Shown: positions 33,771-46,492 of the stretch, piece by piece
Numbering within the stretch: the first letter of the stretch is position 1
How the letters are laid out: each line of letters begins with the position of its first letter
Assembly (NCBI GenBank): GCA_037127255.1
Contig: JBANSL010000012.1
Coordinates: 37,873,115-37,937,114, forward strand
From: Persicaria tinctoria
Lineage: Eukaryota > Streptophyta > Magnoliopsida > Caryophyllales > Polygonaceae
Reading direction: 5' to 3'
DNA length: 64,000 nt
Made by a program: the position numbers and the translations under genes
The notes under the pieces: model-generated
Databases searched by the model: none
What the model saw: only the letters and a program-made list of their open reading frames with translations
Told to the model about the DNA's origin: nothing

Positions 33771-34834
33771 TGATAACTCCACTCCCTTAATGAAAATCGG
33801 AAATAGTTTCAAAGGCTTTGACACACAGCTTGTGTCAAAGGTGTTGAAGCTACAAATGTGTTGATGAAACACAAAACCTGTAGTATGTGCATATTATGTC
33901 CGAATATTATTGTTTGATATTATTATATATTTCCAGATATTATTGTGTATTTTATACACTAACATATGCAGCAAGTTTTCAAACATTATCTCCTTCCTTA
34001 AGCTTGAAATCGAGAAGATTCAAATTGGAAGATCACGGCTTCCGAGTTTCCACAAATAGACGATCATGGAGATTTCTTCCCAAGCCACAATCAATTCTAG
34101 CCGTTGAAGAAGATCCTTAGGCACCGATTTGATCTGTATAAGAAGGAGTTGAAGAAAAGAGGACAGATACATTCGTTGAACACAAGCTCTCATTCGCACT
34201 CAAGCCTACAAGTCAAATTTGTCTTCTTCGTGTGCTCTCTGCTAAGTTCTTAAGAGCCGTTTATTTTGTTTCAAAGCATTTGAGAGTTACACAGTGAGCT
34301 TATAGGATATATTTCGAGTGAGTGTTATACTCGAGAGTTTGTAACTCAGAAGTGGACACTAGGCGATTGATTCACTAAGTGTAAGAGGATTGTACTAGAT
34401 AGCCGAGAGAGGTGGAGCTCTTCTAGATTGGTCAAGGACTCCAAGAGAACGTGAGTTGACTAGATTGCAATTGTATAGGAGAGAGGCTTATCGGTGAGCT
34501 ATTAGGATCCTAAGTCTTGTGAATCAATAAAAGCTGGTTGAATCATAGGGTTGTGGAAGAACCCTAGGCGGGGACGTAGGCCAAGTTCGTGCCGAACCTC
34601 GTAAACAATTCATTGTGTTCTTTACTTATTGCTTTACCATATTTCCGCACTTGTTTCAAATTGTATAACTCTGTTGTGATTCAGGTTTGCCAGAAGAAAG
34701 AATTAGGTCTAATCTCAAAGGGTTTTGCAAGTGCTTCAAAAGTCTTGAGATTATCTGCAAAAATCCGACATACTCTATTCACCCTCCTTCTAGAGTATCT
34801 TTATATTACTTTGTTATACATTATCGAACCTTCA
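33771..34834 (+). repeat. Copia 5' LTR
   Basis: 1064 bp, TG...CA ends, next to the primer-binding site at 34837. Confidence 0.9.
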
Positions 34835-34891
34835 ATTGGTATCAGAGCTTTACTCACTGCTTTTGATCTAACAATCTTGTCAGTTTTGATC

Positions 34892-36655
34892 ATGTTTGGT
34901 GAAGCAAGCGGAGGATTTGCACAAGGAAGGTCTACAAGTAGACCACCACTCTTTGTAGGAAACAACTTTGTCCACTGGATATCCTTGATGAAAATGTTCA
35001 TTATAGATCAAGATCTGAAACTTTGGAACATTATAGAGAATGGTCTGAAGGTTCCAAAGAAAGACGGTCCAAATGGAACCAAAGTTGCAAAGACCGAGGC
35101 TGAATACATCCAAGCGGATCTTGAACTCGTCTCCAAAAAATACAGGGCTATTAACTTACTATATTGTGGTCTTAGCACTGATTAGTTTAACCGTATTTCA
35201 TCTTGTAGGTCAGCTAAAGAGATTTGGGACAAGCTGGTTGTCACCTACGAAGGAACTAGCCAAGTGAAGGACAACAAGATCAGTATCTTCCTTCGAAAGT
35301 ATGAACTTTTCAAAATGAAGTCTGATGAGTCTATCAAGGCCATGTTCACACGGTTCACGGAAATCACCAACAACCTTGACTCTCTCGGCAAGACCTTTAA
35401 GAACGTTGTGAAAGTAAGGAAGATATTGACAGCCATAGAGGAAGCCCAAGATCTCACCACTCTGCTCCTTGATGACTTGCTTGGGAAGCTGATCACACAT
35501 GAGATGATTCTCAATGAAAATGATGGAGAACTCCCAACAAGCACTAAGAACTTGGCGCTCAAGTCTAAGAAGGATGAGCCCAAAGATGTGTCTGATTCTG
35601 AAGATGAGGATGACGATGAGGATGATCCTTTTGCTCTTATCACAAGAGGCCTTTCTCGAATCCTCAAAATGAAGAAACAATTCAACAACATGGATGGATC
35701 AGAGTCTTCTAAATTTCGAGGTAAGTCTCAATACAACAAATATGACAAGAAGACTAAATCTTTGTCTTGTTTCGAATGTGATGAAACAGACCATCTTGTG
35801 AAAGACTGCCCTCAAAAGACGAAGAGTCGGTCCAAGAAAGGTGATAGATGGAAAAAGAAAGCCATGGTGGAAACTTGGAGCGATTCTGACACAGACTCCG
35901 ATGATGAGAAGGCCAATGTCTGTCTTATGGCCTTAGGAGATGAATCCCATGATGAGAAGCTTGAGGTAACTGTAAGAGAACTTATGGCAAGTCCAAAAGA
36001 GGTATTATCCGAATTCCTTTCTAATATGATTGCCAATGAAGAGAAACTTATTGCCCAAACTAACACTCTTATTAAGAAAATTGTGGACCAGGAAAGAACT
36101 ATTGAGGATCTGTCTATGAGGGTCAAAAGTCTTAAAACTTCTTATTCAGATCTTGACATTAAAGTCAAGACTCTTGACTCAGAGAAATCTAAACTCAAGC
36201 AAGATCTCTCCTCTCTAAGAAGTGAACATCATGACTTAGAGAAAGAGAAGATCTCCCTGAATAATAAGATTCAAGACCAACAGACAACCCTCATAAGTTT
36301 TACGAAATCCAAAGGCACTCTTGATAGGATGTTGGGTGAGCAGCAAAGTTCTCTAAACAAAAGTGGTATTGGTTACAATCCAAGGTTTTTAAAGAAGCAG
36401 CACATTACCACTTTTGTAAAGGCAAAAGGAAGCGGAACCTTTCCTATATGTCACCACTGTGCGAGAAAAGGACATGTAAAAGAGACCTGCCCCTATAGAA
36501 GAAAGGATCCACATATCATTCGCAATACATTTCCTGTTCATTTGAGAAAAGAGCGGATAACGCAAGTTTGGGTCCCTAAAGGCATTATTTTACCAAATAT
36601 GGTTAATCCCAATAATGGATCTAAATTTGCTTATTGGTCTAGCCACAAAGGTTGA
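34892..36655 (+). pseudogene. Copia gag with two zinc knuckles
   Basis: One frame from the ATG at 34892 to 36655 is interrupted by a single stop (35183-35185). Order: capsid start (RPPLFVGNNFVHWISLMKMF), gag core (KEIWDKLVVTYEGTSQVK, LFKMKSDESIKAMFTRFTEI), acidic DSEDEDDDEDDPFAL, first knuckle CFECDETDHLVKDC, acidic WSDSDTDSDDE, a long coiled coil (residues about 350-480, e.g. LSMRVKSLKTSYSDLDIKVK), second knuckle CHHCARKGHVKETC and a VWVPKG motif near the end, all usual in Sirevirus polyproteins. Gag packages element RNA in the cytoplasm. Confidence 0.85.
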
Positions 36656-39600
36656 TGTTTGTCTTGCAGGAGATCACCAAGGTGAAAGAGCAAAAATGGA
36701 TTATTGATAGTGGATGCTCGAGACATATGAGTGGGAAGAGTTCTCTCTTTCATGATCCAAAGAAGCAATCCACTGGAACAATCACTCTTGGTGACAAAGG
36801 AAAGTGTGACATCGTTGGTATTGGTAGTGTTGGGAGTGATCCTAACCATAGTATTAAAATGTTTATCTTGGTAATGGTTTGAAGTATAATTTGCTTAGTG
36901 TTTCTCAACTATGTGATAGTGGTAATGATGTTGGATTTAACAAGAAAAGGTGTCTAGTGCGCAGAGAAGATACATGTGAAGTAGTTCTAACTTGTCTAAA
37001 GGCTTTGACGGACGATCCAAAGCTCTGGCACAGGAGACTCGGTCATGTGAGCCCACATACACTACAGAAGCTTGTGTCCAAAGGGCTTGTAAGAGGACTA
37101 CCTGAGATGGACTTGAAAGGTATTGATATGTGCAAAGCATGCACATGAGGTAAACAAACACGTAGCTCTTTCAAACCCAAAAAAGGTTGTAAGTTCTTCT
37201 AGACCCATTGAACTTTTACATATGGATTTATGTGGTCCTATGCGAGTCAAATCTCCTAATGGTAAAAAGTACATGCTTGTTGTTGTTGATGATTTTTCTA
37301 GATATACTTCGGTTGCTTTTTTAAAAGAAAAATCAAAGGCCTTATTTGAGTTTTCAAAATTTGTAAGGAGTTGCAAACTTTAAGAAACGAGCCCATAGTG
37401 TCAATTCGAAGTGATCATGGTAGGAAGTTTGATCAACTTCAGTTTGATTTGTTTTGTGCTAAATATGGCATCTCCCATAATTTTTCTGCTCCTAGGACAC
37501 CTCAACAAAATGGGGGTGTGGAACGAAAGAACCGCACCCTAGAGGACATGGCCAGGACTATGCTTTTAGAAAATGCATTACCTAAAACCTATTGGGCTGA
37601 AGCCGTTAACACAGCTAACTATATTTTGAATCGTTGTCTTATTCGTTCTATCTTAAAGAAAACTCCTTATGAACTTTTCAAAGGCCGCAAACCACTTATA
37701 TCATATTTTAAACCCTTTGGCTGTACTTGTTTTGTTCATAACAATGGAAAAGATAACCTTGGGAAATTTGATGCGCGTAGTGATGAATGTATATTTCTTG
37801 GCTACTCCACAAGTAGCAAAACATATAGAATCTTCAACAAAAGGACTAAGTTAGTTGAGGAAAGTATACATGTTATATTTGATGAATGCAATGACAGTTC
37901 TTTGAGTGAAAGTATTGTAGATCTAGATCTTAATGTCCATACAGAGAACGAGGATGGTGATGATGCTGCTACCCAGAACACAGAGAAGAGGAACATGCAG
38001 GATCGGATTCTCAACACTGAAGAATTGGCCCAAGGAGTTGAAGATTCATCCAAAGCCCTTGGTGACCAATCCAACAGTGTTGAAACGTTAGAAAGTGTTG
38101 TAACTGAACCTAACAGATCCATGGAGTCAGATGTACCACAAATCAATCCTACTGGTGTGACGAATCAAGGAGCTGACACTAGCAAAAGAAAATTCAAATA
38201 CTCCTCATCACACTCATTAAAGGATATCATCTCTGACCCTACATCTTGTGTTCAAACTCGTTCTAAACTTAAAGATCTTTGTGCTTTTCACGGATTTGTT
38301 TCTCTTATAGAACCAAAGAAGGTAGATGAGGCCCTTCTAGAGCCAGACTGGATCATTGTTGTGCAAAGTGAGCTTAATGAATTTGAAAGGAACAAAGTTT
38401 GGACCTTGAAGCCTAGGCCAAAGCATCAATCAGTCATTGGTACACGTTGGGTATTTCGGAACAAGCTAGATGAGAATGGTAAGATCATGAGGAACAAAGC
38501 AAGGCTTGTTGCTCAAGGCTATAATCAAGAGGAAGGTATTGACTACGAGGAGACTTCTGCTCCCGTAGCCAGGCTTGAATCCATTCGCATATTATTAGCA
38601 TTTGCATCTTTTATGAGCATAAAGTTCTATCAAATGAAATCAGAACAACATATCTTACGAGTTCTAAACTCATCTACCCACTTTCCAGCCATCTTAGCAT
38701 TCTCAAACCAGGAGGAGGGCAAGGATTGGTTTACCTGGATAAGTGCAGGCAGATCGGCGTTCTTCCTGCGAGGCTTTGTGGGAGCAGTCCTCTTGACAGG
38801 CGCGTCAAGACTTATGAGAGTGCCTTTCCTTGTGCGCTTGGGAGATGGAGGCTTTGCTGCAGGGGCTTTGCGCTTCTTTGGAGACGGGGGAGGAGGAGGA
38901 GGAGAAGGAGAGAGAACAGGTTCTGGCTTCTATTCCTCTTCTTCCTCAGACCCCGAGTCCTCAGCGGACCCTTCATCATCGTCTCCCTCAACATCCTCTT
39001 CGTCGTCTACAGTCTCGTCGTCCTCTTCTTTCTCTTCCTCTGGTTCCTCTTTAGTGGGAACCTCCTTCTCTGCAGCTCTTCGGGCCTCTTCCTCGACCTC
39101 TTTTCTAGCTTTCTCAGCCTCTTCCTCTCCTCTTTTCCTTGCTTGCTCAGCCTCTTCCTCGACCTTTTTCTTTCTCTTGGCCTCTTCCTCAGCCTCCTTT
39201 GCAGCATCTCGCTCTAGAATCTCATCAAGATCTTCCTCTTCCTCAGCAATGCTTTTCCTTTTCCCTTTTTTCTCGACACTGAGAGATTTCTTTGTCGGCA
39301 CTTCAGAGACCGCTTGATTTTAGCAATCGTGCTCTCAGGGACGGTGCTCGGGACAGTAGCTGGGACAATGGCTTGAGGAGTAGGTTCGGGTTGAGGGGAA
39401 GTAACAATGGCTTGGCGTCCCTTGGGGGTAGCGCCAAGGCGTTTGGATGTGGAGGTCTTCTTAGACATGGGTGCCATGGATGTCAAGTGTGCTTTTCTTA
39501 ATGGTTTTTTAGAGGAAGAAGTCTATGTGGCTCAAATCCCAGGTTTTGAAAGTTCGGAATTTCCTAATCATGTTTACAAACTAGACAAAACGCTATATGG

Positions 39601-40687
39601 TTTGAAACAAGCCCCAAGAGCTTGGTATGAGCGCTTGTCAAAATATCTTTTAGAAAATGATTTTAAAAGGGGGTTGATCGACAAGACTCTTTTTATCAAG
39701 ATCAAAGGAAAGGACATTTTGGTTATTCAAATATATGTTGATGATATATTGTTTGGTGCTACTAACACATCTTTGTGCAAGGAATTTTCTGACATCATGT
39801 GCAGTGAATTTGAGATGAGCTTGATGGGTGAACTCAACTTCTTTTTGGGATTACAAGTTCATCAATCTAAGAAAGGGATCTTTGTCAATTAAAGCAAGTA
39901 CACTAAGGATCTCTTGAAGAAGTTCAAGATGGATCAATCCAAAGCAGCCAAGACACCCATGAGCTCAACCTTATCTCTAGATCAAGAAAAGACTGGGAAG
40001 AGTGTCAATCAAAAGGAGTATCGAGGGATGATTGGATCTTTATTATATCTTATTGCTAGTAGACCTGACATCATGTTTAGTGTTTGCATGTGTGCTAGGT
40101 TTCAAGCAGACCCTAAAGAATCTCACCTCATAGCTGTGAAGAGGATATTTCGATATCTCAATGGCACTAAGGAGCTTGGCTTATGGTACCCAAAGCAAAA
40201 TGATTTTACATTAATTGGATATTCTGATGCAGATTTTGCAGGCTATAAGGTGGATAGGAAGAGTACGTCAGGATGTTGCCAATTCTTAGGAGCATCTTTG
40301 ATCAGTTGGCACTCAAAGAAAAAAAACTCAGTTGCTCTATCCACTGCCGAAGCCGAATACATAGCAGCTGGAGCATGTTGCTCCCAAATCCTTTGGATAG
40401 ATCAACAAATGAGAGATCTTGGCATCAACCTCAAAAGTATTCCCATTAAGTGTGACAATACAAGTGCCATATCAATCACAAAGAATCCTGTTCAGCATTC
40501 AAGGACCAAACATATTGATGTGAGGCATCATTTGATTATAGACCTTGTCGAAAAAGGTGATATGTCCATATCCTTTATTTCAACTGATTATCAATGGGCT
40601 GACATCTTTACTAAGCCTTTGGCAGAGGACATGTTCACCTTCATTAGACGTGAGATCGGAATGCTTAACAGGGATGCACTTTCGTAG
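36656..40687 (+). pseudogene. Copia pol: protease remnant, integrase, RT, RNase H
   Basis: In several frames: a protease-like block with WIIDSGCSRHMSG (about 36700), the integrase zinc region (LWHRRLGHVSPHTLQKLV...CKACT, about 37020-37145), catalytic integrase (LLHMDLCGPMRV; IRSDHGRKFD; PQQNGGVERKNRTLEDMAR), then RT starting DWIIVVQSELNEFERNKVW and RWVFRNKLDENGKI. RT is cut after FYQM at 38634, where an inverted 0.84-kb segment is inserted, and resumes at 39479 with [31 protein letters not shown] and the catalytic [11 protein letters not shown] (about 39740). RNase H (LIGYSDADFAGYK, STAEAEYIAA) ends at 40687. At least three frameshifts and a stop at 39890. Confidence 0.85.
38635..39478 (-). 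repeat. Inverted duplicate of the element's own 3' ORF inside RT
   Basis: This segment is the reverse complement of about 41180-42050, with scattered differences and small indels. On its minus strand it encodes the same Lys/Glu-rich protein start ([16 protein letters not shown]). RT sequence stops at atg (38632-38634) and resumes after atg (39476-39478) with no loss, so the piece was inserted at an ATG triplet present at both junctions. Its arm and 41.2-42.0 kb form an ~840-bp inverted repeat 1.7 kb apart. Confidence 0.85.
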
Positions 40688-41184
40688 GAGGAGCTTTCCC
40701 TTTACGAAAGATAAATTCTGCTCAGTGTTAAGACCTTTGAGAATTATGTCAAAGATTGCGAGCTGAATGGTAGAGCACATATAACGGATCATATATTTGG
40801 TTAATATCTTATTAGATATTTGATCAAACATAGTTTTTATGATTTTTAACCTTCTTTATACAGTACACATTTTATTTTCCAAAAATTCCTATATCCGAGT
40901 TCACTTATTTATGGAAAATATATTTTCGGATATACTCCTTTTTGAAATTGAAGTGTGACAAGATGATTTGAATTTTGAATTGTTTTGGAAATCAAATATT
41001 TTTCAAAATGGCAGTGTGATGATTACTATCCTTGGAACCCTAAACCCGTCCCATCAACTTACCCCTCTCACCCTTTTTAAACCACACACTTTACCCTAAC
41101 TATTCCTCACCTCTCCAGAATTACCTAAACCCTCTCTTAAACTCCTTCTTCAACTTTTTCAGGAAGCTTAGCCGAATTTCATCC

Positions 41185-41997
41185 ATGCCTCCCAAGTCTA
41201 AGAAGACCTCCACACCCAAACGCCTTGGCGCTACCCCCAAGAGACGCCAGGCCATTGTTACTTCCCCTCAACCCGAACCTACTCCTCAAGCCATTGTCCC
41301 AGCTACTGTCCCGAGCACCATCCCTGAGAGCACCATCCCTGAGAGCACCATTGCTGAAATCAAGCGGTCTCTGAAGCGCCCGACGAAGAAATCTCTCATT
41401 GTCAAGCAAAAAGGGAAAAGGAAAATCATTGATGAGGAAGAGGAGGATCTTGATGAGATTCTAGAGCGAGATGCTGCAAAGAAGGTCGAGGAAGAGGCCC
41501 AGAGAAAGAAAAAGGATGAGGAAGAGGCTGAGCAAGCAAGGAAAAGAGCAGAGGAAGAGGCTGAGAAAGCTAGAAAAGAGGCCGAGGAAGAGGCCCGAAG
41601 AGCTGCAGAGAAGGAGGTTCTCACTGAAGAGGAACCAGAGGAAGAGGAAGAGAAGGACGACGAGACTGCAGACGACGAAGAGGATGATGAGGGAGACGAT
41701 GCTGAAGGGTTTGCTGAGGACTCGGGGTCTGAGGATGAAGAGGAAGAGGAGCCAGAACCTGTTCCCTCTCCTTCTCCTCCTCCTCCCCCGTTTCCAAAGA
41801 AGCGCAAAGCCCCTGCAGCAAAGCCTCCATCTCCCAAGCGCACAAGGAAAGGCACTCTTAGAAGCCTTGACGCGCCTGTCAAGAGGACTGCTCCCACAAA
41901 GGCTCGTAGGAAGAACGCCGATCCACCTGCACTTATCCAGGTAAACCAATCATTGCCCTCCTCCTGGTTTGAGAATGCTGAGATGGCTGGAAAGTGA
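41185..41997 (+). CDS. Copia additional ORF: Lys/Glu-rich coiled-coil protein
   Basis: A 270-codon intact frame downstream of RNase H. N-terminus basic with [16 protein letters not shown]; central charged helix (residues about 85-150, repeats of EEEAEQARKRAEEEAEKARK); acidic stretch (EEPEEEEEKDDETADDEEDD); Pro-rich (PSPSPPPPPFPKKRK) and basic tail with nuclear-signal-like PSPKRTRKG. Sireviruses carry an extra 3' ORF, sometimes called envelope-like, but I see no signal peptide or transmembrane segment here, so that name is not supported. The preserved frame suggests recent selection or recent insertion. Confidence 0.7.
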   Translation: MPPKSKKTSTPKRLGATPKRRQAIVTSPQPEPTPQAIVPATVPSTIPESTIPESTIAEIKRSLKRPTKKSLIVKQKGKRKIIDEEEEDLDEILERDAAKKVEEEAQRKKKDEEEAEQARKRAEEEAEKARKEAEEEARRAAEKEVLTEEEPEEEEEKDDETADDEEDDEGDDAEGFAEDSGSEDEEEEEPEPVPSPSPPPPPFPKKRKAPAAKPPSPKRTRKGTLRSLDAPVKRTAPTKARRKNADPPALIQVNQSLPSSWFENAEMAGK

Positions 41998-41999
41998 GT

Positions 42000-42935
42000 A
42001 GATGAGTTTAGAACTCGTAAGATATGTTGTTCTGATTTCATTGATCTTGAGTTTTTGGAAGCTTTGAACCTACCCTACATCTCTCTCCTCAAAAAACCTG
42101 TGCCTGGACCCTTCTAAACCTTGAATCCGTTTACTATCCCCAGCTCACCCGTCTATTTTACATAAACCTAAAAGCCAAACACAATGCTAATGGTTGGTCT
42201 TTGGAATAAATCGCCAATGGAGTTAGAATCACCTTCAACTCCATTGACTTTGCTGATCTCCTTGGCCTTCCTAGACCTTGTCCACCCTCTCCTGAAACCC
42301 CCACAAAAGAACAGTGCGTTGCTCTTGCCAGATCCAAATACTTGCTCCCCGAAGCATCCAACAACACCACAAAACACCTTACCCACTCGTCCCTTACTCT
42401 CGAGGCAAAAATCATCTTCAACATCATTGTGAGATGCCTCTTACCCCGAATCAACTCTGGCTCCCTCCTAATTGATAACGCTATGGTCCTTTTATACCGA
42501 ATTTTGAATGGCCATGATCTTGATCTGGCCAATACCATCCTAGAATCCATGGCTGACACACGCAAAGCCAGAAAAGGAACTTCCCTCCCCTTTGCCAACC
42601 TTTTGACCCATATCTTCAAAGCTTCTGAAATCGACTTACAAAATGAAGAACAACAACATCATATGGATAAATTCGATTCCAAGAGCTTTTAGAAGATTGG
42701 CATCATTCAGTCCCCCAAGGGACTTGGAGTCTTGCCTCTCCCTCAAAAACTCTTCCCACTGCCTCTGACATTGATGAGCGCATGGACAACCTGGAGTTGG
42801 GCTTGAAGGAAGTTCGCCTGGACATCAAGGAGCTGCATAGAGAGTTTTCGATGGAGATGAGCGGGGTGTCTAAGCTGTTGCACGAGCTGAGGTTGTTGTT
42901 CACGGATGGTGCTCCCGATGATGAATCTTAAACCC
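42000..42935 (+). pseudogene. 'Putative plant transposon protein' domain, broken, and coiled-coil tail
   Basis: Continuing after the coiled-coil ORF in shifted frames: VDEFRTRKICCSDFIDLEFL, ESVYYPQLTRLFYINLKAK (about 42120-42180), NGVRITFNSIDFADLLGLP (about 42215-42270), LTLEAKIIFNIIVRCLLPR and KARKGTSLPFANLLTHIFK. This pattern (yyP.LvR.FY.NL...ItF....faDLLGLP) is that of the domain known as 'putative plant transposon protein', frequent in plant retroelements. A final helical stretch (MDNLELGLKEVRLDIKELHR) ends near 42930. One or two frameshifts separate it from the first ORF; together they were probably one protein. Confidence 0.6.
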
Positions 42936-43274
42936 TACCCTACCCTACACTAACCCTTAATCTGAACACTGCTGGTTTTGGATACTGCTTTAAAACTTTT
43001 GGTTACTATTTTACCCTCATCCCTTTGTTGAAAGACAAAAAGGGGGAGATAATCTGCTAATGGTTTAGACTTTAAACTTTACAACTGTTGTGAACCAAGG
43101 GTATTGGAAGACCTTGTTTTGTTTTACCTTGTTGGATGTTTTTCGTTGACTTTTAAAATTATGATCCAACATTTGTGTAACCCATGCAGGTACTTAGTCC
43201 GATTTTGCTTATGATATATCTGCTCGACTAAGTTGCAGGGATGCACATGTTTTGTCTTTCATCAAGGGGGATAT
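42936..43274 (+). other. Copia 3' untranslated region
   Basis: No coding frame. It includes a purine-rich aaaaagggggagat at about 43037, a second polypurine-like tract; Sireviruses are known for several such tracts. Confidence 0.5.
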
Positions 43275-44340
43275 TGATAACTCCACTCCCTTGATGAAAA
43301 TCGGAAATAGTTTCAAAGGCTTTGACACACAGCTTGTGTCAAATGTCTTGAAGCTACAACTGTGTTGATGAAACACAAAACCTGTAGTATGGGCATATTA
43401 TGTCCGAACATTATTGTTTGATATTATTATATATTTCCAGATATTATTGTGTATTTTATACACTAACATATGCAGCAAGTTTTCAAACATTATCTCCTTC
43501 CTTAAGCTTGAAATCGAGAAGATTCAAATTGGAAGATCATGGCTTCCAAGTTTCCACAAATAGAAGATCATGGAGATTTCTTCCCAAGCCACAATCAGTT
43601 CTAGCCATTGAAGAAGATCCTTAGGCGCCGATTTGATCAGTATAAGAAGGAGTTGAAGAAAAGAGGACAGATACATTCGTTGAACACAAGCTCTTATTTG
43701 CACTCAAGCCTTCAAGTCAAATCTGTCTTCTTCGTGTGCTCTCTGCTAAGTTATTAAGAGTCGTTTATTTTGTTTCAAAGCATTTGAGAGTTACACAGTG
43801 AGCTTATAGGATATATTTCGAGTGAGTGTTATACTCGAGAGTTTGTAACTCAGGAAGTGGACACCAGGCGATTGATTCACTAAGTGTAAGAGGATTGTTT
43901 TAGATAGCTGAGAGAGGTGGGGCTCTTCTAGATTGGTCTAGGACTCCAAGGGAACGTGAGTTGACTAGATTGCAATTGTATAGGAGAGAGGCTTCTCGGT
44001 GAGCTATTAGGATCCTAAGTTTTGTGAATCAATAAAAGTCGGTTGAATCCTAGGGTTGTAGAAGAACCTTAGGCAGGGACGTAGGCCAAGTTCGTGCCAA
44101 ACCTCGTAAACAATTCATTGCGTCCTTTACTTATTGCTTTACCATATTTCCGCACTTAATTCGAATTGTATAACTCTGTTGTGATTCAGGTTTGCCAGAA
44201 GAAAGAATTACGTCTAATCTCAAAGGGTTTTGCAAGTGCTTCAAAAGTCTTGAGATTATCTGCGAAAATCCGACATACTCTATTCAACCCCCCTTCTAGA
44301 GTGTCTTTATATTACTTTGTTATACATTATCGAACCTTCA
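43275..44340 (+). repeat. Copia 3' LTR
   Basis: 1066 bp, preceded by the polypurine tract. Nearly identical to the 5' LTR by eye. Confidence 0.9.
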
Positions 44341-46387
44341 GTGTTTATACTATATGATTCAACCACGCTACACGACTTGAAGAGAAAGGTGTGCACTAGA
44401 TTCAATGTAGACAATGTGCTTGAATTGCAATTTAGTCATTTGCACCCATACAAAATGCCGAAAGCCCCACTTATAGTTGATAGTGACGCTGATTTGAAAG
44501 AATTCCTCGATATATCAACACTAGATGGTGTAAACTATGCTGTTGAGTTGTGTGTCAGCATACATGCACAACCACTTATAATTGTTGACACAGATGACAG
44601 GGAGAGTAGAAAATCAGTTGGATTGACTGAGTATGTCATGGACCAAAATCATATGATTGTTGACACTCAAATGCAGACCGTGGCGTTAGATGATATGTAT
44701 GATGATATGGATGATGATAATGACATTGATTATGATGCTGACACCTGGAGAAGCCTGCATTCTTCAATACGCAGTAGAGATAAAACACTAGAAGATTACA
44801 AGGATGACAGCTCTAGTATGAGTAGTTTCAATAATACCTCATCCAATATAATGTACATTGGGAGAATCTTTGATTCAAAGCAAGAAATAAAGGATGCTTT
44901 ATGTATATTATCAAAGACAGAAATATTTGGGTATCGAGTAAAAAGTTGAGAACCCAAGTATTTTAGGCCGCACTGCATGGATATATAATAGCTGCAGATG
45001 AAAGTTACACGTAAATACTATTTCTCAGACTTGCTATGAGGTGTTAGCGTACAATAATGTGCACACATGCACATGGGATGTGGGAACAAAAAATTGCAGG
45101 AAAGCACCTTCCTCAGTGATAGCAAGCATCATCCAGCCAATGTAAGTGTGTGTATGTCATCAAAATAACTCTCAATTCAAGTATCACATTATTCATTCTA
45201 ATGTATACCTAATTACAGTGTCAACAACGGGTACAATCCAAAGCAGAGAATGGATAAAATGTGGACAGAAAAAAAAATGCCCATTAGTTATTGGACAGCG
45301 TGGCGGTCAGGAAGAATTGCACAAGTAAAGGACAGAGGGATAGAGGAATCAAATTTTGCTGACTTGCCATTATTTTGCCACATGATTATGGAGAAAAATG
45401 ATGGAACTGTGGCATTGATGTCAACAGATAATAATGACAGGTTTAAATACTTGTTTTTATCATTTGGACAATGCATTCGGACCTTCCCTGTGTTGAAAAA
45501 GGTATGAAATTATCAGTGTCAGCACAGAGTCTACTTACTCACTTTTGAATGTTTCATTGTCATCACACAACTTATAATCATTATTTTACAGATTGTTGTT
45601 ATTGATGGAACATTTTTAACTGGGAAATACAAAGGGACTTTGCTTGGAGCAGTAGTGCAAGATGCAAACAGAAATATTTTCCCACTTGCATTTGGCATTG
45701 CTGACACAGAAAATAACAGCTATTGGGAGTGGTTTCTTTGCCAGTTGCTGAAGGTTGTTCCTTCATCGAATGATTTAGTGTTTGTGTCTGATAGACATGT
45801 CCGCATTTCAAGAGCAATTGGCTTGGTTTACCCCAGTGCACATCACTGCATATGTAGATGGCACATGGAACAAAACATTAGAAGCACCTTAAAGAAAAGA
45901 TACTTGGCAAATTGGTTCAAGAAAGCAGCAGATAGTTATACTACTGGGATTTCAACAAATATTTTGACCGCATAAAGGAAAGCTACCCCAAGATGTCAAA
46001 ATATTTACTGTCAGCAGAAGTAGATAGGTGGGCTAGAACACATTCACCAATCACCAGATACAACATGATGACATCTAATAATGCAGAAAGCATAAATGCC
46101 ATTTTCAAGGGGAAGAAGAATTATCCTATTGTTGCACTGTTGAATTTTGCTAGAGAAAACTAGCAACATGGTTCCAAGAGCGTAGAGAAAAGGCATCCAA
46201 ACATGAGGACAGATTGCCACCAGCAATATTCGATCTGATTAGGAACCTACAAGATGAAGCTAGAGCATACAAGGTTCAAAGGCTGGATGAATATAAATTT
46301 GAAGTAAAAGGGCAAGGGTCTCATGCAATGGTGGACCTGTCAGCAAATACATGCACTTGCAAGTTTTTTGATATAGAGAAGATCCCA

Positions 46388-46492
46388 TGATGAAAATTAA
46401 GGCAAACGTATCAGACTTTGTTACATGCACTTGTTATGTTCATGCTCTTTCAGCCATCATGAAAATTAAGGCAAACGTATCAGACTTTGTTG
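46388..46492 (+). repeat. Local duplication breaking the MULE SWIM finger
   Basis: atgaaaattaaggcaaacgt and the following bases to gactttgtt occur at 46388-46421 and 46459-46492, separated by atgttcatgctctttcag. Confidence 0.7.

Larger units (their letters stand above)
33771..44340 (+). mobile_element. Sirevirus-like Copia LTR retrotransposon
   Basis: 10,570 bp with LTRs of 1064 and 1066 bp (TGATAACTCC...CGAACCTTCA) and a perfect 5-bp duplication gtgtt (33766-33770 and 44341-44345). Primer-binding site TGGTATCAGAGC (34837-34848) and polypurine tract aaggggga (43264-43271). Long gag with two CCHC knuckles and a coiled coil, Copia-order pol (protease, integrase, RT, RNase H) and an extra 3' ORF region fit the Sirevirus lineage (inference). 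LTRs differ at few sites, so it is fairly young, yet gag-pol is broken by stops, frameshifts and an inverted insertion in RT. Confidence 0.9.

Noticed and set aside
38930..39301. Acidic/Ser-rich frames on both strands at 38.7-39.4 kb as separate genes
   Set aside because: They are the inverted duplicate of the Copia 3' ORF and its antisense frames.
41185..41997. Retroviral-type envelope gene
   Set aside because: No signal peptide, transmembrane segment or cleavage motif; the protein is a charged coiled coil.
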